Shown here: in pieces, positions 27,155-44,049 of the stretch
Layout: every line of letters begins with the position of its first letter
Position numbering within the stretch: the stretch's first letter is position 1
Assembly (NCBI GenBank): GCA_016758965.1
Contig: JAEPRB010000005.1
Coordinates: 372,001-436,000 of the forward strand
Length of the DNA stretch: 64,000 bases
Reading direction: 5' to 3'
Origin: Circinella minor
Lineage: Eukaryota; Mucoromycota; Mucoromycetes; Mucorales; Lichtheimiaceae
Notes under the pieces: generated by a model
What the model was told of the DNA's origin: nothing
Seen by the model: only the letters and a program-made list of their open reading frames with translations
Databases searched by the model: none
Position numbers and translations under genes: made by a program

Positions 27155-27541
27155 ATGAAACTATTCCTTATAACTCTTGTAGCGATACTGTTTGTATTAT
27201 TTCATATATCATCAGTTAACAGTCTTCCTATCGAACGTCGTGGCGGCAGTGGTGGCACTTTTAGTGGTGAAGGTACCTTTTTCACTGTTGGGCTCGGTTC
27301 ATGTGGTGAAACCAGTAAAGACAGCGATTTGGTGGTTGCTCTCAGTTCATCCAAGATGAGTTCGGGTAAAAATTGTGGTAAAAAAATCAAGGCAAAAGGT
27401 ACCAAAGGTGATGTTACTGCAACGGTCGTTGATACTTGTCCAGCTTGTGCTGAAGACGATATTGATTTCAGTATTGGTGCGTTCAAGTCAATTGGTAGTA
27501 TGGCTGCTGGTCGTATCAAAATTTCATGGGAATTTGAATAG
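27155..27541 (+). CDS. Small secreted RlpA/expansin-like double-psi-beta-barrel protein
   Basis: Single exon, 128 codons plus stop. Residues 1-23 form a classic signal peptide (lysine, then FLITLVAILFVLFHI, small residues before LP). A dibasic ERR site near residue 27 could be cleaved by a Kex2-type protease. The mature part begins Gly/Ser-rich and contains the features of fungal barwin/expansin-like single-domain DPBB proteins: GEGTFFTVGLGSCG, VVALSSSKM, CGKKIKAKG, VTATVVDTCPACAEDDIDFS and a terminal GRIKISWEF. The four core Cys (GSCG, NCGK, DTCPAC) suit two disulfides. Family members are secreted and bind wall polysaccharides or act at host or substrate interfaces; no enzymatic activity is implied. 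It stands alone, with about 4 kb empty upstream and about 0.9 kb downstream. Confidence 0.88.
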   Translation: MKLFLITLVAILFVLFHISSVNSLPIERRGGSGGTFSGEGTFFTVGLGSCGETSKDSDLVVALSSSKMSSGKNCGKKIKAKGTKGDVTATVVDTCPACAEDDIDFSIGAFKSIGSMAAGRIKISWEFE

Positions 27542-28488
27542 AAGTTTTGTTTTTGTCTTTTTTTGAAGACAATTTAGTATTGTTTCTTTCCTCACTCTAC
27601 GTACCCCCCCCCCGATTCTATCTACTATCCACTTTATTGTTACGCAATACAATCAACATTATTAAACGACGATTATTATTAAAAATTCCAAAAATTGTAT
27701 TTCTATATGATTTTTCTTTTTACCCTATCTTTTTTTTACTCGATCTCATATTATAAGACTTTTTTATTATTGTTATATGTTCACTCTTTTTTTTTAATTT
27801 AATTATTATAGGTAAACATCACTTATACAAGACATGACTAGTTTTACTAGATAGCGTCATTGTTCATTTTATAACATTGTCTAGTGGCTTTTACAAATGA
27901 TATATTATATCTAAAAAGATACAGAGCTGTTACTTTTGTTATTACTGTGGTCAGTAGCGACAACAACAGTCTATAAATTAATAAGCCTTTTTACCCCACT
28001 TCATTTTTGATAATATTCTGTTGTGAACTTGTTACGTACTTCAAAAAATGTTACGGATTTTGACTCACTAATATACAGTACAGGGAGTTCACCTTGTCAA
28101 TATTGAACTCTATTAAAGCTTAATTCATATAATTAATTCTATTGTTCATGTAAGTTTGAATGGTAAATACGCTTTATATAACGCATGTATGTTACATATC
28201 TACTGTTTGTTGCGGCATATTTAACCACATAATTCAAGTTCTCAAATCCTATGATAATAACTGGCATTCTGCCACCATCACGTGCTTTAAAGCTGACAGT
28301 TCTGAATATACCTTACTTCATGGCTCTTTGTCAAAAGTAGCATTATTATATAGACTATATCTATTTATCTCTAAATCTTAAATTTATTTATGTACTTCGA
28401 CTAATAAACATTTATTTATTTATGTTTCTGTTTATCTATAAACATACACTACACATCCTTTTTTTTAAGATTTTATAATATTTTCAAA
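27542..28488. other. Intergenic region
   Basis: 3' flanks of the secreted-protein gene (+) and the UGGT gene (-). The sequence is AT-rich with a C9-type run near 27605. No gene was seen. Confidence 0.6.
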
Positions 28489-31400
28489 CTATAACTCATC
28501 CTTGATATGTTTCTTCTCTTTTACAAGAACTAGTTCTTCTTTCTCAATAGAGCGTGTTATTGTTCCTTCTTTTACTGTATTACTTGAAACTCTCTTTCTT
28601 AACTTATCCACTTGTTGATCATAACCTTCCCATTCTGGTAGTTGCCGCCTTGCGCGATCCAACTTGGGTTCCTTGGTCAATGGGTTATTACACTATTTGT
28701 ATATAGAGAGCAAAAAAATTTGATATTAATATTATTTATCCATTATTATACTTAATTAATTTACCCTGATTTCTCTACTTACCAAGTCAATCGTTTTAGC
28801 AGTCTTGAGACTTTCATCACTACACCAAGTTTCACACCAAAGCCAGTCTTGTGGTAAAGAATAAATTGGTACAATATGTTGCATATTATTTGGTAGATCT
28901 TGATCCAAATTGGCAAGTGAATTTGGATCGGCACTTAATTGTTGATATTGTGCGCGCAATCGATCACCTGCAGCCATTTTTCGGAATTGAACCAAGTCAA
29001 TGACGTATAATGCACTATATATATAATACAGGTGATATATTAGTGCCTATAATATCTAATATATATGTTTAACTATGTATAAGAACATACATAAAATATT
29101 AAAAATATAAAATTACCTAATGTGATAAGGTTTACCACGTAAATGGTCTTTCCAATAGCCTTGATTCCAAAATCGGAAACCATCCATTTCTGTTCTATCT
29201 GTACAAAACGGTGTATAACCATATGGAGCACCATGTAAATCCAAATCAACAAGAGTCTGAAGGTCTGTACGTACAATTTGGTCTGCATCCACAAAAATCA
29301 CCTTATCAAGATCCAAAGGAAATAATACATCCAAAAACAAAATTTTATATCCCCAAATAGTACGTTGTTTTTCTTTTTGTGCACGTAACCAGGATGGCCA
29401 TTTATATGTAATCATTTCATAATCAAAATTATATTCACGAGCCATATGTGGTACAAAATCCTACATAGTTTGATATATAAATTAATTTCCCCATTATTAG
29501 CACAATTGTCCAAAATATAAATAAATTGCATATATTTTTTTTCCTTGTTTCTTTTTTTTTTTTTTTTACCTTGAAAGAAGGTGATAAAAAGTTTTCAATA
29601 AACCAAAATTTGACAGTACTGTTAGTATGTTCCATAACAGAGGCAATCATGATTGACATAAATCGTTCATACAATTGACCAGAAGCAACTGAGAAAATAT
29701 TGATATCAGCTTGTTTTCTTTTTTCTTGCTGTTCCTCAATAGCTCCTTCTTCTTGATCACCACCAAATAGTTTTTTTACAGATGACCATATCCCTTGTTC
29801 AGAACCTGATGCTGAACCATCCTTGTTTGATTCAGCCAATACATCTTCTGATTCCATTCCTGGGTTTTTCCGTACTTGTGGAAATACAGTGAGGCCTTCA
29901 AACGATGTAAGAGCAATTTGTCGTTGCTTATCGTCTTTTTTCGTGTCAGCAGCCGATTCCCATTTTCCTTCGGTTCCAATACTGTCAATATGATACACTT
30001 CACTTGATCGTCCTTCACGTAATCGTAAATCCCAAATACCCGGCTGAGCCTTGAGTTGGAAATAACCAAGATTGGCCATCACAATGGTATCTGTCATTGC
30101 TGCAGTTGTAGATGTACCTAAAACAAATTGTAATCCACGAGGAGGTGATCGATTGGCAGCATCAACACAATGACCTTCAATAAGAATCCTTTCCAGTTCG
30201 TATACAGCAGATACATTATCAACATCATCACCCAACTGAATATTATCCAGGTCCACATTAGCTTCCTTGACTGTCACATGCCATGCCTTGATGGTATCTA
30301 CACCAAGAGTGTAAAGTGTATCTTCGGCTGGTAAATCGGCAAAATAAGCCATGGGTGTTGCTAGATTACCCGTTGTAGAATCAAATTGAATTTCACGGTC
30401 CAAGACATAGCGATAAAAGCGTTTTAAGGGGATTTCATTTAACTTGAATACAGGATTAAGATGAACTTCAATGTAAATATCATCCATTTGAGCCAAAGTT
30501 TCCAATAGAGCCGACCATTTTTGTGCTGTTTCACTTAATGGGTCAAGTACAACACCAATTTGAGCAAATGCTGTTTGTCTATCACCTATCGTAATCTTAG
30601 TATATTCACCATTACGTAAAGTGTACGGTCGCTGACGAATGGTAGGTCTATCTCCTGTAAAAACGTTTTGCTGAACACTCGCCTTGTCGTTTTCAACAAG
30701 TAAAGTAATGCGGGTAATTATATCAGACAAAGGTTGGGTTATTTCTTGTTCAGCAACAGATTCCAGTAATGCCGCTTTTATAGGTTGAATACGATGCTCA
30801 TTTTCATACCGGAATAAACTGACAAAATCGTCTTTAGTAAAAGTATCACCGGATGCCAACGGCCCGATAATCTAACAAAATTAAAAAATAAATAAAAAGC
30901 CTTCAATATTAATACAGATACTTGGATATAGAGACTAAGATAAATGTTCTACATGTACAAAATACATAAACTAGTTCTTACCCGTCCATTAATGATAATT
31001 CCTCCAAAATCCTTTTCTAATCCCAAACTAGTAAGAACTCTAGCTTGTTTTTGAACTACTGCATTTGCGGTCGATTCAACAATAGGTGATCCAGGGGCAA
31101 ACACTTTAATTTGTTCTGGATTTCCAGACAAGATTTCATTTCGAGACAAGATGGCTTTATCAACAATTTCCTTGATATTCTTGTTTCCTGAAGCGATTTC
31201 CCGATAAATAACAGTGGAGATAGTTGTATCTTTTGAAATAGTGGTATCACCATTATGGATAAGTGCCAAACGCACATTTTCGTTTTGTTCCTAATAACAC
31301 GAGAATAGTAATTAATATACATTAGTTTGTTATCCAACCTGTTTGTTATGGAATAAATTGTATAAAAGATATAATTTTAGAAATTTACCAAGAATGATAA

Positions 31401-34367
31401 TGCCTGAGATGCTAATTCCAAACCAGACAAGGAGTCAAAGTCATTAACAACCCATAAATCAGTGTCTATTTGCTTTTCTTTGGAAGACCCTGAGCCTACA
31501 CGAAATAATCCAATATAATTTACGTAAATACATTATATTTTTAAATATCTGTTATTTTCATCGTCCAAATTATCGATTATTATTTTCAAAGCAGAATAAT
31601 TTACCAGTGATATAAATGATATCCGAATTTTCATTATCTTCTGACAAACTAATCATACGCAATGGATGGCTTTCAGACACGGTAATATATGGATTACGAG
31701 ATACTGATACATATGGTTGACTAAGTAGATGATCATACACGTCATCGTCGTCGTCAATAGTAGCAAAATAAATGCCCCGAGCTATCAGTTGAGTTTGTTC
31801 TTGTAACCCCATCATTAATACACGGGTCCATGCCTATAAATAATTAGTATATAGGCAAGAGCAACCCTTGGGTCAATTAATAAGTTGATTTTTTTTAAAA
31901 AAAAAAATCGCTTCCTGTCCCAAGCATATATATTGCTTTACCATTTGTTCATCATGTTCAAATAACTTGCCATTCAAAAACATGACTGGTTCAGTAGATC
32001 CAATACCAAAACGAGAAAGGAAAGTTTGAACACTTTCAATATATTCCTTTTTATCTTCAATCAATGTAGATAAAGAACTGCCATAAGCTTTTTCAATCAT
32101 GTTCATCGATGCTTGATTAGATCCAGATGCTTCCAAAAGTTCTAGTAACTGAAAAATAAAGATAACAAAGATGAATATTGATTACTTTACATTCGTTATT
32201 TTATTAAATGTCTTTAATCTAATTTTTGATTGGTAATATAGATATACCTTTGTTAAAAATGCTAGTCCATCTTTTTTCCCTTTTGTATGATACAAATTAT
32301 CCAATGCAACTGCTACTGCCGTTGCTATGAAAAAGAATACAAAGATGTATACGTCAGTTACCTTGATTTTTATTATATCTAGATAGAATAACAATCAAAC
32401 AAACATAATTATCATACCTGGACTTTTTGAGTCTGCAACAATAGGAACAACACCAAATCGAATAGGGGTATTATGCTTTACCATTTCAACTACTTGTTCT
32501 GCGATACGTTTCAAACCGTCTCTATTAGCAAGATCTTCTACCATCACAACATTATAGACATTACGACGAATAGCACGTAATTGACCTGGATAAACTGGTT
32601 TCAACATCTAATAATAATAATTCATTAGCTATATAAATAATCTATATCTAGAGTTCTTTTTTTTAAAAAAAAGCAAAAAAAAAAAAAAGCAGAGCCTTAC
32701 ATCCATTAAGCTTTTAGACCAACTTTTGTATCGCTTATCCTTTTCCAAATTATTCCACCAAAGTACTAAATCTGATCGAACATCATAAACATCTGTTGGT
32801 TCGCCACCCTGTTTGGTTTGACTTGTTTCCATTTTACTCAATGCGGAATGTGTCATAATGTCAATTGCTTTAGATGAATTAATATTCAATAATTCAAACG
32901 ATTCAATAAGTTTTTGTTCATTTTCTAACGCACGGACTAATCTAAAAATTCGTTACATATCCAAGTTAGTAACTAAGCAACACACACACTTTTTTTTTAT
33001 CTTATTCAATCTAATAATAAAAAACGACATACGAAAATGGATCAACTTCAGTCTCATCTAATAAGACACCATTTAACCACATAGAGTTATCTGAAGAAAA
33101 GGAACGTCGATTTTCTAGGATTTCTGAAGACAGATCCGAGTCGAGTGATATATCACTAATACGACGACCATGTTGAGGAAAATCTTGTGATAATTGAACC
33201 AAGGTTGATAATGGATTATTGGATTTCGTAATAAATTGTGTTGCTTTCAATCCCAAATCTATTGAGTAGTGCTATTTAGTATATATCAAATACTATTACT
33301 TGCATCGAATTTTTATATAATAATGATGATAGTAGTAACATACCTTGAATTTCTTGTGGTGTTAATGGTTCAATTTTAGCAGGTGCATTATCATCAAATA
33401 AAGTTTGACTAATTTTCTTTCCAAAATTTGTCAATTTTCCTTTAACAGAACCTTGCTGTTGTTGATCACGATCATCAATAACCAAATAATCTGTCTTTTT
33501 TAATGCCATTTCCACACCATATCCAGTCAATGCCAATGGATGTTGTTGACATGTATCTGACAAAGGAGGTATATAACGAATAATATATGCCAACAAGTCG
33601 TTTTTTTGTTGATTTCTTTTTTCAATACGGCTTGTTAATACTTGATGAAATGATTTAAATGTATCGGACGTCAAATCCATTGTGTACAGCACTACGACTT
33701 GCTTTACTTCTTCATATGTAACTCCTTTTGGAAGTAGTACATGATCAAATGGCAGTAATAACTCTTTTATTGATTTCTTGTTGGTATTCTGATCCAATTT
33801 CAATATCAAGTCGTCCGAATTACATATAGCTTCTTCTTCATTAATATCAGCCCATACTTGAACTGAATTATCATATTGACATGACGTTTTAGAAGCAGTA
33901 GAAATAATGTTTTCACGATAATATTGATAATAAGCTTCAATACGCGGTGCAGCTGAATGTATTGCAAGAGACATTTTAGCTAATGCTGGTCGCGTCAGGT
34001 ACGGTTCAATTATAGAAAGTGAGTCATGGTAAATTTGCTGAGCTGTTTTTTCAGATGATACTAGATCAGGTGTTGTAATGACTTTGTTGATAAGGTCAAA
34101 ATATAACGCGTCATTATTACCAGAGACCGTTTCTCTTTAATTAGATTTAATATAAGAAAAAAAAAAAAAAAGACGTGAGTTTTAGGCTATTACGAAAAAG
34201 AAATAGGTTAGACAAGAAAAAAAAAATAAGGGAAAGAAATCTTACATTAGTTCAATAACTAGATCAGGTCTACACCAAGGTGTGACTAAAGTTAAGTCAA
34301 CAGATGTAGCAATAGCATAGCGCAGAATAGATGCCGTTATGGCAACTGCCAATGCCTTAAATCGCAT
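28489..34367 (-). CDS. UDP-glucose:glycoprotein glucosyltransferase (UGGT, GT24)
   Basis: About 14 exons and roughly 1,535 residues, the usual UGGT size. It starts at 34367 with a signal-peptide-like N-terminus ([15 protein letters not shown], then [11 protein letters not shown]). The large N-terminal part (exons 2-10) has UGGT-typical thioredoxin-like segments, for example [21 protein letters not shown] with [14 protein letters not shown], and [14 protein letters not shown]. Exon 11 (about 30873-29571) covers the beta-sandwich region and the start of the catalytic GT24 domain, with [14 protein letters not shown] and [13 protein letters not shown]. The donor-binding [11 protein letters not shown], the [10 protein letters not shown] block and WCETWCSD lie in exons 12 and 13. 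The protein ends in KDEL, an ER-retrieval signal. Role: reglucosylates misfolded N-glycoproteins in the ER lumen for another calnexin cycle. Confidence 0.93.
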
Positions 34368-34804
34368 CGCGTTTCGTTTCTATACAAGATTAAAACACCA
34401 AAAAAAGACAATTCTCCACTAATCACACAAACCCACTTGTCAAATGCAAATTATACTATTTCAATTTCCGCGCATCCATCAAGATACTTTTCAATTATGC
34501 AAAAATACACACTCACACATAATTAATTTGAACTTTAGAACAAGAAGATATATGCAACATTATTATTTTTTTCGTTAAAGAGAAAAAAAAAAGGGTAAAT
34601 ATTATGTACAAAAGACTAATCTATATAATACATTTCAGACTAATCTCTACTAACACCTAAAACTATCCCTTCTTTTCTTTTCTTTTTCGTTGTTATTTTC
34701 TGCAAACTTTTTTTAATACTGAATTGAAATTTGATTTGTTATTTTTGTTTTTTGAATAAAAAAGTACTTTTTTTTTTGTTTCTATTCCTTTCAATTGTAA
34801 CTTT
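34368..34804. other. Intergenic region upstream of UGGT
   Basis: 437 bp between the UGGT start and the stop codon of the helicase gene, both on the minus strand. AT-rich with homopolymers. Probably the UGGT promoter and the helicase 3' UTR. Confidence 0.5.
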
Positions 34805-39166
<4,362 letters not shown>

Positions 39167-40840
39167 TTCTATTATTTTTTTTGACAGGACACAAAAAAAA
39201 AGTTAAAGGAAAAAAAAAAAAAAAAGAATGAAAGAAATAGAAAAAAAGAAAAAAAGAAAAGGGAACAAAAAAAAAAAAAATCACCGCACGAAACGCGTGC
39301 AATGTAAATGGTTATTAAAGAAAGTTTGTGTGTGTGACGTATATTATTGTTTGATTTGATATAAAATCTATTTGAAAACCCCTTCTTCTCACTTTTTTTT
39401 TTCCTTTTTCCATATTCTTGGATCTATATAGTGTCTCTTTTTTTTTTTTTTTACTCCTTTTCATTATTTCTCTTATATAGTAGAAAATAATAATATTAAT
39501 AATCATAGTAATTAATATTAAAAAAAAAAAAAGATTCGACCCTTTTGAAACATGTATTATTAATTTTTTTTTCTATAGTTTTAGGGAAAACCTAACTATT
39601 TAATATGGTTTTTTGAATTGTACTTTATCATACATATATACAACTTTGATCCGTGTCAAATTCTTGCTCTTAAGAAGAATTTTTTCTGTCTTGCTGTTAT
39701 TTATGTTATACTTTCGTACCCTAAACTGATGTGCAACATACAATCTCGGAAATCGGAACTTCGCTATTTCAACAAAATATAAGCACACTTGCTCTCTCAC
39801 CGAACAAAACTGATATAAACAACGATCTCTTGTTTTTTTTTGTAAATATTTATATATATGATACGAAAAGAAAAAGGTTTGGATTGTCGTTGTTATTGAT
39901 TATTGCAAGTTATGCATAATAATCTATTATCTTTTTTTTTTTTACTGCGCAACTTTTAAATATCGATAGGATAGTAAAACGCCTCATTGTAATTATATAA
40001 GAAAAGAACATATAACTGTAACATAACAACAACAAAAAGTGAGGGAACTTGTAATTTGTTGTCATACCATTTTGTAACAGAATAAACAATTTCGACATCC
40101 CGCCATAAAAACAACAATGAAAAGCATAATTATGGTAAGATAAAGTAAAAAAAAAATAAGGGTGCTTGGTCTGTGTGTAACACCATCTGATTCGTTTTTT
40201 ATAAACAAAAAAAAAATCATAAAAAATATAAGATGTTTATTCATTAAGAAAATAAGGTAAGTGTCTTTTTTTTTTCTTTTTTTTTTTATGCGACAATTAA
40301 GATACATGTAATTTACTCACACGATACTAAGCGTGTCATTCAGAGTTGTATACAAAATGATTGTCAAAAAAAAAAGATACAAAAAAAAAATAGACTAATA
40401 AAAAAAAAGTATACAAAAAAAAAAAAAAGAAACATAAAAGATAATTCAAAAAAAAGAACAACTAAGAAAAACTACTAAGAAAAATAATAATAAAAGGGGG
40501 AAAGGGAGGGGGGACCGGGAAGTAATAATGAATATAAAGTGTGTGGAAGTAGGCCACAAAAGAAAAAAAAAGGAGGTTTTGGTAAAAGAAAAACAATCTA
40601 AAAAAGGTTTGTGTTGATGGTTTTTTTTTTTCTTTTTTTTTTAAAAAAAATCATTATTCAATTTTTTTTCATAAGTTATTGATATTTTTTCAGTTGTTTT
40701 TGTAGTAAGTTTTTTTTTTCTTTTAGAAATGATTGTATGATTTGATTATGTTGATGGGAGTGGCAAATGCTGGTACGTCTGTTTATGAATGCTATGTTGT
40801 TAAAGTTGTTGTTATATGGATAGATTATTGACTTTTCTTT
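39167..40840. other. Intergenic region with dense A/T homopolymers
   Basis: About 1.7 kb. Immediately upstream of the helicase ATG it is extremely A-rich on the plus strand (T-rich on the gene strand), probably promoter and 5' UTR. The remainder has many poly-A/poly-T runs. No gene was seen. Confidence 0.55.
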
Positions 40841-41362
40841 TTACAGTTGGGTTCCTGTGGTCTCCATGTCAACACCCATATCACAAGCACGTTGCTTTAA
40901 ATAAGTATACATCTTGTACTGTAAATCAGCCAAAGGAGAATCATTTCTACCCATATTCAAAGCACTTGCATCAGAAAGATAAGATTGCACACCAACAATC
41001 AAATGTAATAATGAGTCTCGTTGATAATCGTAACTATCTTTTGTTTGTGTTTCTTCGCCTTCTTCTTGTTGTTCTTGTTCATTATCATTCATGATATCAT
41101 TCTTGGCATTAATATCATTCATGTTATTATGTTCTTCATTATAGTAGTATTGTTCATCATTATCGACTTGATCTATTTCCATCATTGTTTCATCTTCTTG
41201 TTCTTGTTGTTCATAATAAGCATCATAATAATCGGCTTCTAAAGTAGCTTGATCAAAAGCACGATCATATTCATCAAAATAAGCTTGCTCTTCTTGTTGG
41301 GAAAAAGTAAGCTCTTGTTGTTGTTGTTGTTGTTGTTGCTGTTGATAATAATGATATTCCAT
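40841..41362 (-). CDS. Acidic Q/E/D/Y-rich orphan protein
   Basis: Single exon, 173 codons plus stop. A poly-Q tract encoded by a CAA microsatellite follows the start MEYHYY. The middle is very acidic with many Asn, Tyr and Gln, and so probably disordered. The C-terminal ~55 residues look folded: RDSLLHLIVGVQSYLSDA, then SPLADLQYKMYTYLKQRA, two amphipathic helices. No family is recognised. The long open frame in microsatellite-rich DNA could be fortuitous, but the non-repetitive helical C-terminus argues for a real gene. The overlapping plus-strand frames are shadows. Confidence 0.6.
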   Translation of the reverse strand: MEYHYYQQQQQQQQQQELTFSQQEEQAYFDEYDRAFDQATLEADYYDAYYEQQEQEDETMMEIDQVDNDEQYYYNEEHNNMNDINAKNDIMNDNEQEQQEEGEETQTKDSYDYQRDSLLHLIVGVQSYLSDASALNMGRNDSPLADLQYKMYTYLKQRACDMGVDMETTGTQL

Positions 41363-42589
41363 TTTTTAATATTATGAAGTTAAGTTGTCGATGAAATAAG
41401 AAAAGGATAAAGAAGAAAGAAGAATAAAATAATAATTAATAAAAAGAAAGATGCCAAGAACAATAAGAAGTCAAAGAGATAGAGATAGAAGACGAAGAAG
41501 AAGAAGAAGAAAACAAGTAGTTAGAGTTAATGTGAGAGAAAGAAGAAAAAGGAAAGGAAAGGAAAAATAAAAAAATGACTGTAATGAGGAAAGAATAAGT
41601 TTTTAAATAATAAAAAAAAAGAGTGACTGAGATGGGGGGCCTTGAACTTTATACAGTCAAGAACTTGTGGTTCACTCTTTTTATATAACAATTGATATTC
41701 GTTCATAATGGTTGTACAAGAAATTTTAACCACGTTTAAACAATTCACATTGACTCTCCCTTTCTCCTCCCTTCGCCTCCCCCCCCCCCCAAAAAAAAAA
41801 AAAAGACCAATACTTTTTTTTTTCTTCCGTCAGCTGCAACCATCACGATTTCCAACCTCGCCCCCCACTCCTTGGATATAATAAAATAAAAACACCAAAT
41901 GGATGATCCAACGTGGCCCCACACTTTTTTGTACTCTTCTCCCATGTTACTTTTTTATATTTTTGGCCACTTATTATAATGCATATTTATAATCCATACT
42001 CATTCTAAAAAAAGACCATAAAAAGTAGTGATGCGCCACTAAATGCAGAGTAGTAATAAATAATAACCTTTCTTAAAAAAAACGTGTTATAAGTAGATGA
42101 AAAAAAAAAAAACGTCAGACTAAAAAGAAAAATCATTGTTACTATTTTAATGTCATTCGGAAATTGTAAAGTATTACCAACCATTATCTTCATCGTCATC
42201 ATCATCATCATAATAAATATGATTGGCGGAGATCAGCATAAAAGGCGTTTATCATCACTTCTTCACTCCCCCCCTCAAACATTTAATCATATTTTTTTTT
42301 ATAAATCATATTCGAAAAGGAGTATACGTACAAGGAAAAGAGAAAATGATATCGGTCACCTTTAAAGAAATTAACTAAAGTGGAAGGAGAAAAATGATTT
42401 ATTTATTATTGTTGTAATATCAAAACAAGGAGATTATATCTTTTCTTTTTAGGCTAATAACAATATGATTTCATTCTTTTTATTTTATAATTACTATAAC
42501 AATAATAACAATAACAATGAGAATAATTAATACTACATTATAAAATATTTTGGATATACAAAAAGATATATATATATATAAAGAAAAAA
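41363..42589. other. Intergenic region
   Basis: About 1.2 kb between the orphan gene's start and the 3' end of the four-TM gene, both on the minus strand. It has A/G-rich low complexity at 41390-41620, a C10A14 junction near 41780 and AT-rich DNA. No gene was seen. Confidence 0.55.
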
Positions 42590-43785
42590 TTAATAGGTCA
42601 TTGGTGGTTTATGGGTAGATGATATTCGATTTAATTCTGTTGGCTGTTGTTGTTGTGCATGTGCAGCATAATAATATTGTTGTTGTTGTGGGGGAGATCG
42701 ATAATAATTGTAATGATCTTCAAGCTCTCGTAATTGTTGATGTCCAATATTTGACTTCATTCGACCGACACTAGCAGATACAATACATGCCCAATAGATC
42801 TATATAGTATAATGAATAATATTCATTTTTGTTTATTGTTAGTTATATCATAATCACCTATCAATTCTATTATTATATTCTAATCAATATACATATATTT
42901 ATTTATTTTTACCTGTAATGCATTGCCAATGAAAACAATCAGTGATCCAACAATAATCATATTACGAATAGAAGCATCACAATCACCAACATATGCACCA
43001 AAAACCCCACTACCAGGTAAACCACGTGATCCCCCTACTTGAGTTAGATATTCTTTACAACTTGAAACTGCAGTATCACGCTTGGCAAGTAATACAGCCC
43101 ATGTTGCAAGCGTCATTATCAATACAACTGCGCTTATACCCCAATATACAATACTAAATAAACGCATTATTTTTTGATTTTGCTGTATACATATACATTG
43201 ATGTATTAGTCATACATTTATATTATCGCATATATGTATAAATATTACATAGTGATTATAAACACTTACTCGTAAACTACCAAAAGCACCAACTAACATG
43301 CATAAACAAATGATACCTGATAAAGTAATTAATATCCAAAGAATAGGTTGAATGGTTTGAGGTTCTTGTTGAAAATATCCCAAGATAACTAAAAATAAAA
43401 TAAAATAAGTACACAAAATATTTATAACCTCTTTGCAGGAATCTTTGTTAATAAAATTGAAATGTAATTATTACTCTCATGTCGGACAAGAAGCCATAAA
43501 AAGCATGCTCCATAAATGAACTATTATTATTATATTATATTTTGCAATAAATATTTATTTATATATCTATATATCATATTTTAATGATTGATGAATATTT
43601 ACCGCAGAAGCTGTTGTTATAATCAAGCATGCTTGACTTTATGTATATATTATATATAATAAAATGAAGTAGAAAATTGTCAGCATTAATCCCTTTTCTT
43701 TTTTTTTTCTTAATATGTAATAAGCAAATAATCAAAAAAAAACATACTGTAACGAAAGACAAAGGCAACAACTATTAAACGCCAT
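42590..43785 (-). CDS. Four-transmembrane small membrane protein, cysteine-rich N-terminus
   Basis: Six short exons: 43785-43748, 43636-43603, 43520-43475, 43388-43270, 43182-42913 and 42799-42590. Phases close for 238 codons plus stop. The N-terminus MAFNSCCLCLSL has three Cys, a plausible palmitoylation patch. It leads into span 1. Further spans are ILWILITLSGIICLCMLVGA, an IVYWGISAVVLIMTLATWAVLL helix, and IIVGSLIVFIGNALQ continuing into IYWACIVSA. A loop of ~40 residues between spans 3 and 4 contains two Cys (SSCKEY and GDCDAS) that could pair. The tail is Q/Y-rich and cytoplasmic by inference. The topology resembles tetraspanin- or LAPTM-like four-TM proteins, but no diagnostic CCG motif is present, so I leave the family open. 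It diverges from the PDCD5 gene with 264 bp between starts. Confidence 0.75.
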
Positions 43786-44049
43786 TCGTTATGAAATGAG
43801 TAAAATAAAAGAAAGAGTAGAAAAAAAAAAAGAAAGAGAGAGAGAGAAAAGAGAGAAGAACAAAAAAAAAAAAAAAATAGATTCTTGGCTTTATGAATGG
43901 AACCTTCAAAGGTATCTCTCTCATTTGAAATCAGTTTTATGTCACACGATCCCTTCGGACCTTGTGATTTTACTATTATTAAAAAAAAAATTACAGTTTG
44001 ATGTAATAATTCTTTTTTTTCAAAATAACAATAATAATAATAATATAAA

